Shown piece after piece: positions 14,811 to 23,775 of a stretch of 64,000 nucleotides of DNA (position 1 is its first letter; every line of letters begins with the position of its first letter). Below the pieces are notes generated by a model. The model did not search any database and had not been told where the DNA came from. It worked only from the letters and a program-made list of their open reading frames with translations. The stretch lies in assembly GCA_007751475.1 (NCBI GenBank), contig CP036434.1, positions 2,480,001 through 2,544,000 on the forward strand, given 5' to 3'. This stretch comes from Saltatorellus ferox. Its GTDB lineage: Bacteria; Planctomycetota; UBA1135; GCA-002686595. The translations under genes were made by a program, and so were the position numbers.

Positions 14811-17144
14811 TCAGCGAACGGCGGCGTAGTCCGTCTCGTTCTCGACGCGTAGTGCGCCGAGTCTATGGAGTTCCGCGGCGAACGTCCGGACCTTCTCCAG
14901 CGCTTCCTCGGAGGCGCCGCGGTCGCGGCTCCGCTCCAGCAGCGCGCCGAGGCTTCCTGCGGCCTCCAGCGCCTTCAGCACCTTGAGCCCATCCGGACGC
15001 ACTTCGATGAACTCTCCGTTCTCGGGGTCGTAGAGAAGCACGCGGTCGGTCGGCGGGAGAGGCTTCAGCCTCTCCGCGGCCACGGCCTCGGCGTCCTTCA
15101 CGAAGCGCCCGGTGAGGAAGTCGGGACGAGCCGCGCGCGCCAGCGGATCACCCATCGTCCGGACCGCGTCCGAGTGGCTGAAGGCCAGGGGGACGGAGGC
15201 GAGACCAGGGCTCACGCTGAGTCCGTCCTCCGCGCCGCGCGCCGTCCGTGAGTTCGTTCGATCGATGCAGCGCTCGACGAACTGGTCCGGCGTCGTGCCG
15301 TTCGCCAGGTGGAGGAAGTAGTGGCTCTTCTGCATGAAGTAGAAGATGTTGTCGCCGGAGAAGATCGGGAGGTTGCGCCGGAACGACGCCATCATCTCCT
15401 CGAACATCTCCGCCGCCTCTTCCTGGGTCATGCCGGACTCGCAGACGTAGTCGTGGTAGAGCGCCAGGTCCCCGTCGGCCTCCAGCACGCGGATGCCGAA
15501 CTCGTCCGGCTGCTTGTAGGTCTTCGCGACCTCGTCGATGTGAAAGGTCTGAAGCGAAACCTCGCGCACGATGTCCCGATGCTCCTCCAGGAACCGCAGG
15601 GTTTCGCGCGCCTCTTCGCGGGTCTCCGTCGGGAAGCCGACCATCGCGTAGAACGTCACCGAGATATCCGCTTGCGTGCAGCTCCGTGCGACCTCGACGA
15701 CGGACTTGAGGCTCTGCCCCTTCATCATCAGCTTCAGGAGCCTCTTGACCGACGTCTCGAAGCCGAAGAGCAGCTTCCGGCAGCCCGACTCGTAGAGCCG
15801 CTTCGCGCCCTCGTCGTTGTACGCCTTCGGCTCGATCCGCGCGTCGGCCCACCAGGTGATCCCGGCCTTCGTCTCGATCAGCCTCTCGGGGAGGTCCTGG
15901 ATCATCCCCGGCGGCATGCAGTCGGTGATGAAGTTGAAGTGGGTCGAGCCGTACCGGTCCCGCAGGATCGCGACGTGCTCCGCGATGGTCTCGGCCTTGC
16001 GCGTGCGGTAGCCGGGACCGATGACGGTCGGCAGGGTGCAGAACGTGCACTCGCCGTAGTAGCAGCCGCGGTTCACGTCGTAGGGGATGACGAGATCCGG
16101 CGAGAAGTACTTGTCGAGGGGCAGCCCGTCGAGGTCCGGGGGGGGCGCGGCGTCGAGCTTGATCGGGTGGGCAGGCGTGTTCCGCCTCGACTTCGGGGTA
16201 CCGCTTTCTCTGCGGTCCCACCACGCGAGGCTACCGATCTCACCGAGGTCCGACTCGCCGCGAAGAAGAGCATCGCAAAGCATCGTGAGCGGCCGCTCGC
16301 CCTCGTGAAAGATCATGGAGTCCATGCACTCCGCCATGCCCGGGACCGACATGACCTTCTCGCCGATGTAGGCGAGGAAGCCGCCGCCCATGGTCATGTG
16401 GCACTCCGGCAGCGCCGCCTTCACCATGCGACCCAGCGTGAGCGCGGGGATGAGCTGGCTGCCGTAGAGGACCGAGAGCCCGAGCACGCGTGGTCGCTGC
16501 TCCATGATCCGGGGCAGAATCACGTCGCGATAGAACGCGATGAAGGGGTTTTGCTCCTCGTCCAGCGTCGCCGCGAGCACCTCTTCGGAGCGCTCGTTCG
16601 AGTACGCCATCGTGAAGTTGTGGGGCGTCAGCTCGCTCGGATAGTGCGCCGCGGAGATCAGCCGCAGCCCGTGGTACAGCGTGCGCGTCGCCGGGATGTA
16701 GCGGTCTGGATTCCAGAAGCCGCGCTCGGCCTTGATGGGCGTGTCCTGCCCGCGAAGGACCCGCTTGGCCTCATCGATCCCTGCGATGAGGGCCTCCGCC
16801 GAAACGGTGCTCTCTGCCGCAGCCCGCCACGCACGCATCGACTCGAAGTCGAGTTCGTCGGCCTCGAAGCTCGCGAGCGGGATGCGCTCCTGCACGCGAT
16901 CGCGGGCCGCCTTCAGGGAGGCGGGGGAGAGGAAATGGTCGAACGCCTCGACGGAGAGGTCCATCTGCTCGACGGCTCCGTACCCCGACTGGTGCAACCA
17001 GGCCTTCAGGCAAGGGAGCGCCAGGTGAGGCTGCGTCCAGTGCCCCTGCGGCGGAAACGCGAGCAGGACCGGGAACTCGGCGGCTCCCTCGGGGATCTGG
17101 CGCGGCTCGCCGGCCTGGGTCTTGTCGTCGCTGCGCTGAATCAT
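14811..17144 (-). CDS. B12-binding-type radical SAM protein with PqqD-like C-terminal domain
   Basis: 777 residues. The N-terminal half resembles a cobalamin-binding Rossmann domain (LLAFPPQGHWTQPHLALPCL, RVLGLSVLYGSQLIPALTLG, MTMGGGFLAYIGEKVM). The radical SAM domain starts near residue 355. Its cluster motif reads NRGCYYGECTFC, giving CX4CX2C rather than the usual CX3CX2C; later elements are FNFITDCMPP, WWADARIEPKAY and LLFGFETSVKRLLKLMMKG. The last ~85 residues (VLLYDPENGEFIEVRPDGLK then VLKALEAAGSLGALLE...ELHRLGALRVEN) look like a PqqD/RRE winged helix, which binds RiPP leader peptides. Overlaps the upstream radical SAM gene by ATGA. Likely a peptide-modifying enzyme; the reaction is unknown. 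Confidence 0.85.
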   Translation of the reverse strand: MIQRSDDKTQAGEPRQIPEGAAEFPVLLAFPPQGHWTQPHLALPCLKAWLHQSGYGAVEQMDLSVEAFDHFLSPASLKAARDRVQERIPLASFEADELDFESMRAWRAAAESTVSAEALIAGIDEAKRVLRGQDTPIKAERGFWNPDRYIPATRTLYHGLRLISAAHYPSELTPHNFTMAYSNERSEEVLAATLDEEQNPFIAFYRDVILPRIMEQRPRVLGLSVLYGSQLIPALTLGRMVKAALPECHMTMGGGFLAYIGEKVMSVPGMAECMDSMIFHEGERPLTMLCDALLRGESDLGEIGSLAWWDRRESGTPKSRRNTPAHPIKLDAAPPPDLDGLPLDKYFSPDLVIPYDVNRGCYYGECTFCTLPTVIGPGYRTRKAETIAEHVAILRDRYGSTHFNFITDCMPPGMIQDLPERLIETKAGITWWADARIEPKAYNDEGAKRLYESGCRKLLFGFETSVKRLLKLMMKGQSLKSVVEVARSCTQADISVTFYAMVGFPTETREEARETLRFLEEHRDIVREVSLQTFHIDEVAKTYKQPDEFGIRVLEADGDLALYHDYVCESGMTQEEAAEMFEEMMASFRRNLPIFSGDNIFYFMQKSHYFLHLANGTTPDQFVERCIDRTNSRTARGAEDGLSVSPGLASVPLAFSHSDAVRTMGDPLARAARPDFLTGRFVKDAEAVAAERLKPLPPTDRVLLYDPENGEFIEVRPDGLKVLKALEAAGSLGALLERSRDRGASEEALEKVRTFAAELHRLGALRVENETDYAAVR

Positions 17145-19144
17145 CGGGAAATCGTGTCGCCTGGAACGGTGTAGGAGAGGACGCCGGACTGTACGAGATT
17201 CCGCACGGCATGTTGAGCTTTGTCGGAGGAGAGCATGGCCTCGAGCGCGTCCTGGCTGGCCTCCGGCGCGACGACCGCGTCGATCAGTCGCGTGACGCCG
17301 GAGCCGAGGCGAAGCGTGCGCACCCCGCCGAGCCTTCCGGGTGCGCTCACCGGCGCCGCCACGGCGTAGGTCTGTGGCGCATCGGGCGCAGCGATGGGGG
17401 ATGGCGCGGACGCCGCTTCCACGCGGCGGCCGGCCCGTTCATCGAGGCACCGAGAAAGATGGGCGGTCCACTCGGTCAGCGGGAGCTTCGAAGTGAACAG
17501 CTCGGCGTTGAGCCGGTAGCGACCGGGAACCGCGCGGCGCGCGCCCCTGGCCCCGACGCGAACGAGTGCCGTCTCCCACGCGAGCAGTTCGTCGATGATG
17601 GCCGGCGTCTCCACCGAGCAGGAACGATCGGCGGCGGCGCGCTCCCGGGCAAACGTCTCGAACGTGCGCCCGTCCCGGCGCCAGGCTCTCGCCAGCTCCA
17701 GTGCGCCGCATGAACCATCGGCCATGAGCTGGGCAAAGGTCCGCGGGAAGCGCATGAGGACCTTCGGGAAGTCGAGGCTCAGGAACGTCAGTTCCCGGAG
17801 ACGGTCTTCCTCGTAGGGGAGCAGCGACCAGGTCGAGAACAGGTCGGGATGAGCTTCGATCAGGGCGCGCTCCCGCGCGGAAAGACCCGCTCCCAGCGCC
17901 ATGTCTGGCGGGATGCCTTCGACGGGTCGCGATACGGCGGCGAACTCCTCGCCGAGCGCGCAGCCGGGCTGGGGATTCACGAGATGCAGCGACAGGTTGA
18001 CCCCGGCTCGCAGCGCTGCCGCGGCGCAGAAGGTCAACGATTCGTCGAGCTCTGCGTCGGTCTCGCCGGGGAGCCCGAGGATCAAGGAGAGGATCGGAGT
18101 GATACCCGCCGCGGCGCAGTCGTCCACGACGCCGAGGAGGTCGATCGTCTCGGCCATGCCCTTCTGATTGCGTGCCCGCACGCTCGGCGAGGCGGACTCG
18201 ATCCCCAGCAGCACGCGGTCGCAGCCCGCTCGGCCCATGGCCAGAAGGAGCTCTGCGTCGAGATGGTCCGCGCGCGCGCGGACTTCCCACGGGATCTGGA
18301 TTTGCTCCGCGATCATACGTTCCGTGAACGCCATCGCGTGCTTGCGGTCCGCGCCGAAGATGTCGTGGCACAGGTAGGCGCGCCGGGCGCCGGGGATCCC
18401 GCGGAGTTCGGCGATCTCCTGGACGAGGCGCTCCGGAGGCAGCGGCCGAGAGCGCCGGCTCCACGTTCGGCCGATCGAGCAGAACGAGCAGTCGTAGACG
18501 CAGCCTCGGCCCGAGTCCAGGGGAACGAGCCCGTCTTCCTCGCCGGTGACCGCCTTGTACTCGGTGATCGTGGGAAGCAGGTCCCAGGCGTAGCGCGGGA
18601 GCGTGCCGAGGTCCTGGATCATCGCTCGATCCGGCGTGCGCTTCGGCGTGCCGTCGGGGCCCCTGTAGGTCACGCCGTCCACTTCGAAGGGCGTGTCACG
18701 GCGGCGCAGCGCATCGGCCATCTGGACCACGGTGACCTCGCCTTCACCACGGACGATCCCGTCGATCCACGGGAACCGCTCGAGGATCCAGTGGTCGGTG
18801 CCGTTGACGCCCGGGCCGCCGAGAACGAAGGGCACTCCGGGCCAGAGGGGTCGCAGCTCCCGCGCGATCTCCAGCGCAATGGGGAGGGTGGCGCCCATCA
18901 CGGACAGGCCGAAGAGGTCGGGCTGCCCTCTCGGGAGAAGGTACTTCGCCGCCGACACGGCGAGCTCCTCTCCGCCCGCGATGGCGCCCGTCGCCAGGCG
19001 ATGGGCGAGGTCCTCCAGCGCTGGCTGATGACCGGCGTCGCGCAGAGCGCCGCCAAGTCGCAGGAGCCCGGGGGGCGGCATCGAATAGCCGAACGTATCA
19101 GCGTGGGGTGCGGAGACGAGGAGGATCTTCAAGTGGGGCGGCAA
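17141..19144 (-). CDS. B12-binding-type radical SAM protein (second enzyme of the operon)
   Basis: 667 residues from a TTG at 19144 (a second TTG at 19132 is equally plausible). Cobalamin-binding-like N terminus: ILLVSAPHADTFGYSMPPPG, DLFGLSVMGATLPIALEIAR, FVLGGPGVNG, VRGEGE. The radical SAM motif is canonical: SGRGCVYDCSFCSIGR near residue 215, with later VRARADHLD, CDRVLLGIESASPSVRARNQ and LILGLPGETDAE. The C-terminal ~75 residues (LRLGSGVTRLIDAVV...RNLVQSGVLSYTV) again resemble a small winged-helix, PqqD-like domain. The family covers methyltransferases and other B12-radical chemistry. First gene of the operon, with an ATGA overlap to the next. Confidence 0.85.
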   Translation of the reverse strand: MPPHLKILLVSAPHADTFGYSMPPPGLLRLGGALRDAGHQPALEDLAHRLATGAIAGGEELAVSAAKYLLPRGQPDLFGLSVMGATLPIALEIARELRPLWPGVPFVLGGPGVNGTDHWILERFPWIDGIVRGEGEVTVVQMADALRRRDTPFEVDGVTYRGPDGTPKRTPDRAMIQDLGTLPRYAWDLLPTITEYKAVTGEEDGLVPLDSGRGCVYDCSFCSIGRTWSRRSRPLPPERLVQEIAELRGIPGARRAYLCHDIFGADRKHAMAFTERMIAEQIQIPWEVRARADHLDAELLLAMGRAGCDRVLLGIESASPSVRARNQKGMAETIDLLGVVDDCAAAGITPILSLILGLPGETDAELDESLTFCAAAALRAGVNLSLHLVNPQPGCALGEEFAAVSRPVEGIPPDMALGAGLSARERALIEAHPDLFSTWSLLPYEEDRLRELTFLSLDFPKVLMRFPRTFAQLMADGSCGALELARAWRRDGRTFETFARERAAADRSCSVETPAIIDELLAWETALVRVGARGARRAVPGRYRLNAELFTSKLPLTEWTAHLSRCLDERAGRRVEAASAPSPIAAPDAPQTYAVAAPVSAPGRLGGVRTLRLGSGVTRLIDAVVAPEASQDALEAMLSSDKAQHAVRNLVQSGVLSYTVPGDTISR

Positions 19145-19240
19145 GCAGCAGGAAAGGGGGACCTGGTCCGGGAGGGACCTTCAAGTTCTGCAGGAGCGAA
19201 CGCAGTGGGTGCAGGCGCACCGCGGTTACGATTCCCGTGG

Positions 19241-20863
19241 ATGCTTCAGAAGAGCGCACTTACTCCCGGGGTGGAATACGGCGGCCGGCCCGAAGTGCCT
19301 ACGAAATCGCCAGGTTTTCTCCTGGGCCTTTCGTTCCTTGCCGTGATCGCAGCGCTCCACGTCGTCTGGCTCGTCCTGGAGGGTGTCGGGCCGGTGGACG
19401 ACGACTACATCGTTTACCGCTACGCCCGCCAGTGGCTGGGGACCGGCACGCTCGCTTTCAATGATACGGGGCCGGGAAGCGCCGCCTGGTCGTCCGAGGG
19501 ATTCACGTCGCCGCTCTGGCTTCTCCTCTGCACGCTCGCCGAGGCGCTCGGCGTTCGACCCGGCCTCTGGACGCCCGCGGTCGGGGCCTTCTCGTCGGCG
19601 CTCACCGCAGCTTTCGTCGGACTCGCCGCGCGGCGCGCCTGCCGCCGTGCGGTCGCGGGGGCCCCTGCTCAGGCCAGCGAAACGTGGGGGCTGGCGGCAG
19701 CGGCTCTGATGACGGTTTCCCCGTCGCTTTCCTGGCACGCGGTTTCCGGACTCGGGACGGTGCCGATGGCGGCTGCCGTGGCCGTCGGACTCTGGGCGGC
19801 TAGCGCGCGCCGACCCGCCGCTTTCGGAGCCGCCATGGTGATCGCCGTCTGGTTTCGCATGGAAGCGCTGCTCGTCGCGCTGCCGGTCGGACTCCTCGTG
19901 GCGCAGGGTGGCTCTTGCGACATCGCGTCTGCCCGTGCGAAGCGCTACCTGACGTGGCTCGCGCCGGTGGCCCTCTCCGCGGCCGTTCTCATGCTGCTTC
20001 GGTGGCAGCTCTTCCATCGCTGGCTGCCGGCCACCTACTTCGCCAAGCGGCTCCCGCTCGCCGAGGAGCTCGGCTACGGCGCCCGCTATCTCGTGCGCTC
20101 GACGCTGGAAGGTGGGCTTCCGCTGCTGGGGCTGATCGCCATCGCCGGGATGGGGGATCGGAGGCTCACCCTCTTCGTCCGTGGACTCGGCGTCGTCTCG
20201 CTGCTGGCGCTTTCCTACGTCGTTTCCTGCGGCGGCGACTGGATGGTGTACGGTCGCTTCCTGGTGCCGTTCGCTCCGGCGTTCGTTCTGGGTGCCACCG
20301 GCGTCGTCGCTGGCGCCCACCACCGGGCCGTCCGCTTCGCCGGTGCGACGGCGATGCTGGTGCTCGTGCTCGCGGGTCTGCGGCCCGAGGTTCGCTCGCA
20401 GGCGATCTTCGAGCACCGCTTCTTCGAGGCGTGGTGGCTGCGCGTGGGCGACGAGCTTCGAGCGCGAGCCCCCGAGGACGCGAGCGTGGCGGTCTCGCCG
20501 ATCGGCGCCATCGGCTGGCGCTCGAAGCTCTCGATCATCGACATCCTAGGACTGACGCACGATGCGTTCCTGGACCTCGCGCCGGACCTCGAGGGGGTCG
20601 AGGTCAAGGGGCATCATCGGCACAGCGGGGCGTGGGTGCTGGATCAGGAGCCGACCTACCTGCTCCTCGGCAACGCCGTGGTGCAGCCGGGCGCCGGATC
20701 GCTCGACGTGAATCCCTGGGAGCGCGACATCGTGGCAGACCCGCGATTTCGGCGCGACTACGTGCGGGAGTCCGCCTGGGTCGATGAGCCGGATGGTTCC
20801 CGTCGGCCGTTGCCGTACTTCCGCCGATCGAGCGCGCCGCCCCTCACCAGGGCGTCGAAGTAG
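19241..20863 (+). CDS. GT-C-type membrane glycosyltransferase-like protein
   Basis: 540 residues from the ATG at 19241; the open frame upstream is antisense to the radical SAM gene and not coding. About ten hydrophobic segments. The first extracytoplasmic loop carries VDDDYIVYRYARQWLGTGTL followed by EGFTSPLWLL, the acidic DD motif and downstream pattern of polyprenyl-phosphate-dependent GT-C transferases (AftB/PMT-like arabinosyl or mannosyl transferases). A soluble C-terminal domain of ~140 residues follows the last helix (VAVSPIGAIGWRSKLSIIDI, LGLTHDAFLD). Probably transfers a sugar from a lipid carrier on the outer face of the inner membrane; donor and acceptor cannot be told from the sequence. 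Confidence 0.8.
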   Translation: MLQKSALTPGVEYGGRPEVPTKSPGFLLGLSFLAVIAALHVVWLVLEGVGPVDDDYIVYRYARQWLGTGTLAFNDTGPGSAAWSSEGFTSPLWLLLCTLAEALGVRPGLWTPAVGAFSSALTAAFVGLAARRACRRAVAGAPAQASETWGLAAAALMTVSPSLSWHAVSGLGTVPMAAAVAVGLWAASARRPAAFGAAMVIAVWFRMEALLVALPVGLLVAQGGSCDIASARAKRYLTWLAPVALSAAVLMLLRWQLFHRWLPATYFAKRLPLAEELGYGARYLVRSTLEGGLPLLGLIAIAGMGDRRLTLFVRGLGVVSLLALSYVVSCGGDWMVYGRFLVPFAPAFVLGATGVVAGAHHRAVRFAGATAMLVLVLAGLRPEVRSQAIFEHRFFEAWWLRVGDELRARAPEDASVAVSPIGAIGWRSKLSIIDILGLTHDAFLDLAPDLEGVEVKGHHRHSGAWVLDQEPTYLLLGNAVVQPGAGSLDVNPWERDIVADPRFRRDYVRESAWVDEPDGSRRPLPYFRRSSAPPLTRASK

Positions 20864-20892
20864 GCGAGCGATTCACGGACTCCGGTCTTGGC

Positions 20893-20923
20893 GTAGGGTT
20901 CTGTTAGGGTTACAAAGCCCTAC
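20893..20923 (+). promoter_or_regulatory. Candidate operator upstream of the DNA-repair radical SAM gene
   Basis: Two direct copies of TAGGGTT (20894-20900 and 20905-20911) lie 11 bp apart, about one helical turn, and are bracketed by an inverted pair GTAGGG (20893-20898) and CCCTAC (20918-20923). The element ends one base before the ATG at 20925. The layout suits a repressor site or a 5'-leader hairpin. No known binding motif is recognised. Confidence 0.3.
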
Positions 20924-20924
20924 C

Positions 20925-22256
20925 ATGGCGCAGGACGTTCAGGACAAGCTCAAGATTCTCGCCGATGCGGCGAAGTACGACGCCTCCTGCGCGAGCAGCG
21001 GCGTCAAGCGCTCCAACGGCGGCAAGGGTGTGGGCAACGCGACGGGCTCGGGGATCTGCCACAGCTACACCCCCGACGGTCGCTGCGTTTCGCTCCTGAA
21101 GATCCTGCTCACCAACCGCTGCATCTACGACTGCCGCTACTGCGTGAACCGCGTGTCCAACGACGTGCCGCGGGCCGCCTTCACGGTCGAGGAGGTCGTC
21201 AGGCTCACGATCGAGTTCTACCGGCGGAACTACATCGAGGGGCTCTTCCTGAGTTCCGGCGTGACGATGAGCTCCGATCGCACCATGGATCTGCTCGCCG
21301 AGGTCGCGCGGAAGCTGCGGGAGGAAGAGGACTTCCACGGCTACATCCACCTGAAGGGAGTGGTGGGGGCCTCGACCGAAGCGCTGGAGAAGGCGGGGCG
21401 CTATGCGGATCGCGTCAGTGCGAACATCGAGCTGCCTCTGCAGTCGGACCTCGACCGCCTCGCGCCTGAGAAGTCGATCGACGAGGCGGAGGGAGCGATG
21501 CGATTCCTGAAAGAGGGGATCGACGAGAGTCGCGCTCGCGCGAGCCGTCCGAGCATCCAGTCGACGAACTCGGGGCCGCGTCGACAGAGTCGGCCGCCGC
21601 GCCGTTTCGCGCCCGCCGGGCAGAGCACGCAGATGATCGTCGGGGCGACTCCGTCCAGCGACTCCAGCGTGCTCTCGACGGCGGATCGACTCTACCGCAG
21701 CCATGGCCTTCGGCGGGTCTATTACACCGCCTACAGCCCCATCCCGAATGCGCACCAGGACCTGCCGCTGGAGCCCCGCGTGACGGACTTCGTGGGTGGC
21801 AGTCCCCCTGCACTCGTTCGCGAGCACAGGCTCTACCAGGCCGACTGGCTCCTGCGCTTCTACGGCTTCACGATCGACGAGGTCGTGACCCGAGGCGACG
21901 GCAATCTCGAACTCGAGATCGACCCGAAGATGGCGTGGGCGCTCGCTCACCGGGAGTTCTTTCCGGTCGACGTGAATCGTGCGCCCAGGGAAGCGCTGCT
22001 GCGGGTGCCAGGTCTTGGAACCCGATCGGTCGAGAAGATCCTGAAGGCTCGGGCGAGGCGTAGGCTGCGCGAGGTGGACCTGCGCCAGCTGAGGGCGCCG
22101 ATTCGACGGGTGATGCCCTTCATCGTCGCGGCGGACACCTGGGAGGTCGCGGCCCGGTCGCTGGATGGGGAGGGGCTCGCAGGCGACGTGCGGAAGGACG
22201 GACAGCAGCTGCTTCTGTTCGAAGCAGCGGCCTCTGCGCGTTCGGGGCAGGTCTGA
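20925..22256 (+). CDS. Putative DNA modification/repair radical SAM protein (UDG-linked)
   Basis: 443 residues from the ATG at 20925. The cluster motif is TNRCIYDCRYCVNRVSND (CX3CX2C). Other features are AKYDASCASSG near the N terminus, SGVTMSSDRTMDLL, HLKGVVGASTEALEKAGRYA, SANIELPLQSDLDRLAPEKS and FAPAGQSTQMIVGA. A C-terminal helix-hairpin-helix-like part follows (VDVNRAPREALLRVPGLG TRSVEKIL). This matches the radical SAM family nearly always encoded next to a uracil-DNA glycosylase-type gene (TIGR03916-type), as here with a 2-bp gap. An Arg/Ser-rich insertion sits at ~200-222, just before FAPAGQ. Its exact DNA chemistry is not established. Confidence 0.9.
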   Translation: MAQDVQDKLKILADAAKYDASCASSGVKRSNGGKGVGNATGSGICHSYTPDGRCVSLLKILLTNRCIYDCRYCVNRVSNDVPRAAFTVEEVVRLTIEFYRRNYIEGLFLSSGVTMSSDRTMDLLAEVARKLREEEDFHGYIHLKGVVGASTEALEKAGRYADRVSANIELPLQSDLDRLAPEKSIDEAEGAMRFLKEGIDESRARASRPSIQSTNSGPRRQSRPPRRFAPAGQSTQMIVGATPSSDSSVLSTADRLYRSHGLRRVYYTAYSPIPNAHQDLPLEPRVTDFVGGSPPALVREHRLYQADWLLRFYGFTIDEVVTRGDGNLELEIDPKMAWALAHREFFPVDVNRAPREALLRVPGLGTRSVEKILKARARRRLREVDLRQLRAPIRRVMPFIVAADTWEVAARSLDGEGLAGDVRKDGQQLLLFEAAASARSGQV

Positions 22257-22258
22257 GG

Positions 22259-23773
22259 ATGAGGGGCGCAAGGTCGATTCGGATTGTCCTCGACGGGACC
22301 CTGGATCACTGGCGATCGGTGGTTCGAGGGCTCGTCGCCGAGCACGTGGAGCCGGAGCGAGTGACCTGGTGCGACGGGACGCGGGAGCAGATCGAGCCTA
22401 CCACCGCGGAGGGCGGGCTTTTCGATGGAGCTCCCGGCGTCGGGTCGCTCGTTCCCACCGCCCCCCTCGAAGCTCCCGCGCTTCGACTTCCGCGCGCGTT
22501 CGTCGATAGGCTTCGAGTGGTCCACTGTTTTCGCTCGCCGGAGATGTGGGCTGTCGCCTATCGGCTGCTCTTTCGGATCGTGGACGGCGAGCGTGATCTC
22601 CTCGACGATCCGCTCGACCCCGACGTGGTGTCCTTTCACCGGATGGAGAAGGCGATCCGGAGGGACGCCCACAAGATGCATGCGTTCGTGCGCTTTCGAC
22701 GCGTCGAGTCGGCCGGGGATCGCGGAGGCGAACGCTTCGTGGCGTGGTACGAGCCGTCCCACTTGATCGTTCACCGGGAGGCAGACTTCTTTCGCCGCCG
22801 TTTTCCGTCGATGGACTGGTCGATCCTGACGCCCGATGGGTGCGCGCACTGGGACGGAGCGGAGGTCTCTTTCACGTCGGGCGTTCCGCGTTCGGACGCT
22901 CCGCTGACGGACGAGCTGGAACCTTACTGGTGCACCTACTACGCGTCGATCTTCAATCCGGCGCGGGTGAAGCTGAAGGCCATGACGGCGGAGATGCCGA
23001 AGAAGTTCTGGCACACGCTGCCCGAGACCGCGCAGATCCCCGAGCTGCTCAGCGCCGTTCCGGCGCGGCTCGAGGAGATGCGGCAAACGTCGCGGCGCAC
23101 GGCGGATTCCGCGCTTCCGTTCGTGCCCCAGGGAGTGCCCCAGGGAGTATCCGTCGAAGCGCTTCGCGAGGCCGTCTCTGACTGCGAGGGCTGCGAGCTC
23201 TTCCGCGATCACACGCGGCCGGTGCTCAGCGAGGGGCCCGAGGGCGCAAAGCTGGTCTTGCTGGGTGAGCAGCCTGGTGACATGGAGGAGCGAGCGGGGC
23301 GACCGTTCGTGGGACCGGCGGGGGAGGTCCTGAACGCCGCCCTCGAGGTCGCTCTGGCGGGTTCCGGTCTGTCGCGCGCGGATCTTTACCTGACGAACAC
23401 CGTGAAGCACTTTCGGCACGAGATCGACGTGCGGCCCGGCGAACGAGGCAAGCGGCGCCTGCACAAGCGGCCCACCATCGAGCACGTGTCGCGCTGCCAG
23501 CCCTGGCTGGACGCCGAGATGCTGCGGGTTCGTCCCGAGGTCCTCGTTTGCCTCGGGGTGACGGCGGCGCGAGCGGTCTTCGGGCCTACGTTTCGCTCGC
23601 CTCTCGCGGGCGAGCCGCCCGTCGAACGCAGCTCACGCTACGCGCTCAAGACGGTGGTGACGTTTCACCCGGCCGCGATTCTGCGCGCGACGGCGAGGGC
23701 CGAGGCGGACCGCATGCGCGACCATCTGATCGCTGCGCTCGCTCTGGCGCGCGCGGGGATGGAAGGAGCATGA
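22259..23773 (+). CDS. DUF4130 + UdgX-type uracil-DNA glycosylase fusion
   Basis: 504 residues in two parts. Residues ~1-250 are the TIGR03915/DUF4130-type domain found beside the partner radical SAM protein (IRIVLDGTLDHWRSVVRGL, RRDAHKMHAFVRFRRVES, FVAWYEPSHLIVHRE, WSILTPDG). Residues ~290-504 are a family-4/5-like UDG: GEQPGDMEERAGRPFVGPAG, YLTNTVKHFRHE, GKRRLHKRPT (~397) and VCLGVTAARAVFG. The RRLH loop is the UdgX hallmark; in characterised UdgX this His bonds covalently to the abasic site. A short duplication (PQGVPQGV) lies in the linker. It acts in uracil repair with the upstream gene. Confidence 0.92.
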   Translation: MRGARSIRIVLDGTLDHWRSVVRGLVAEHVEPERVTWCDGTREQIEPTTAEGGLFDGAPGVGSLVPTAPLEAPALRLPRAFVDRLRVVHCFRSPEMWAVAYRLLFRIVDGERDLLDDPLDPDVVSFHRMEKAIRRDAHKMHAFVRFRRVESAGDRGGERFVAWYEPSHLIVHREADFFRRRFPSMDWSILTPDGCAHWDGAEVSFTSGVPRSDAPLTDELEPYWCTYYASIFNPARVKLKAMTAEMPKKFWHTLPETAQIPELLSAVPARLEEMRQTSRRTADSALPFVPQGVPQGVSVEALREAVSDCEGCELFRDHTRPVLSEGPEGAKLVLLGEQPGDMEERAGRPFVGPAGEVLNAALEVALAGSGLSRADLYLTNTVKHFRHEIDVRPGERGKRRLHKRPTIEHVSRCQPWLDAEMLRVRPEVLVCLGVTAARAVFGPTFRSPLAGEPPVERSSRYALKTVVTFHPAAILRATARAEADRMRDHLIAALALARAGMEGA

Positions 23774-23775
23774 GA

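Noticed and set aside
17849..19240. Upstream part of a 1004-residue open frame on the plus strand
   Set aside because: Antisense to the second radical SAM gene; only the portion from 19241 reads as a membrane protein.
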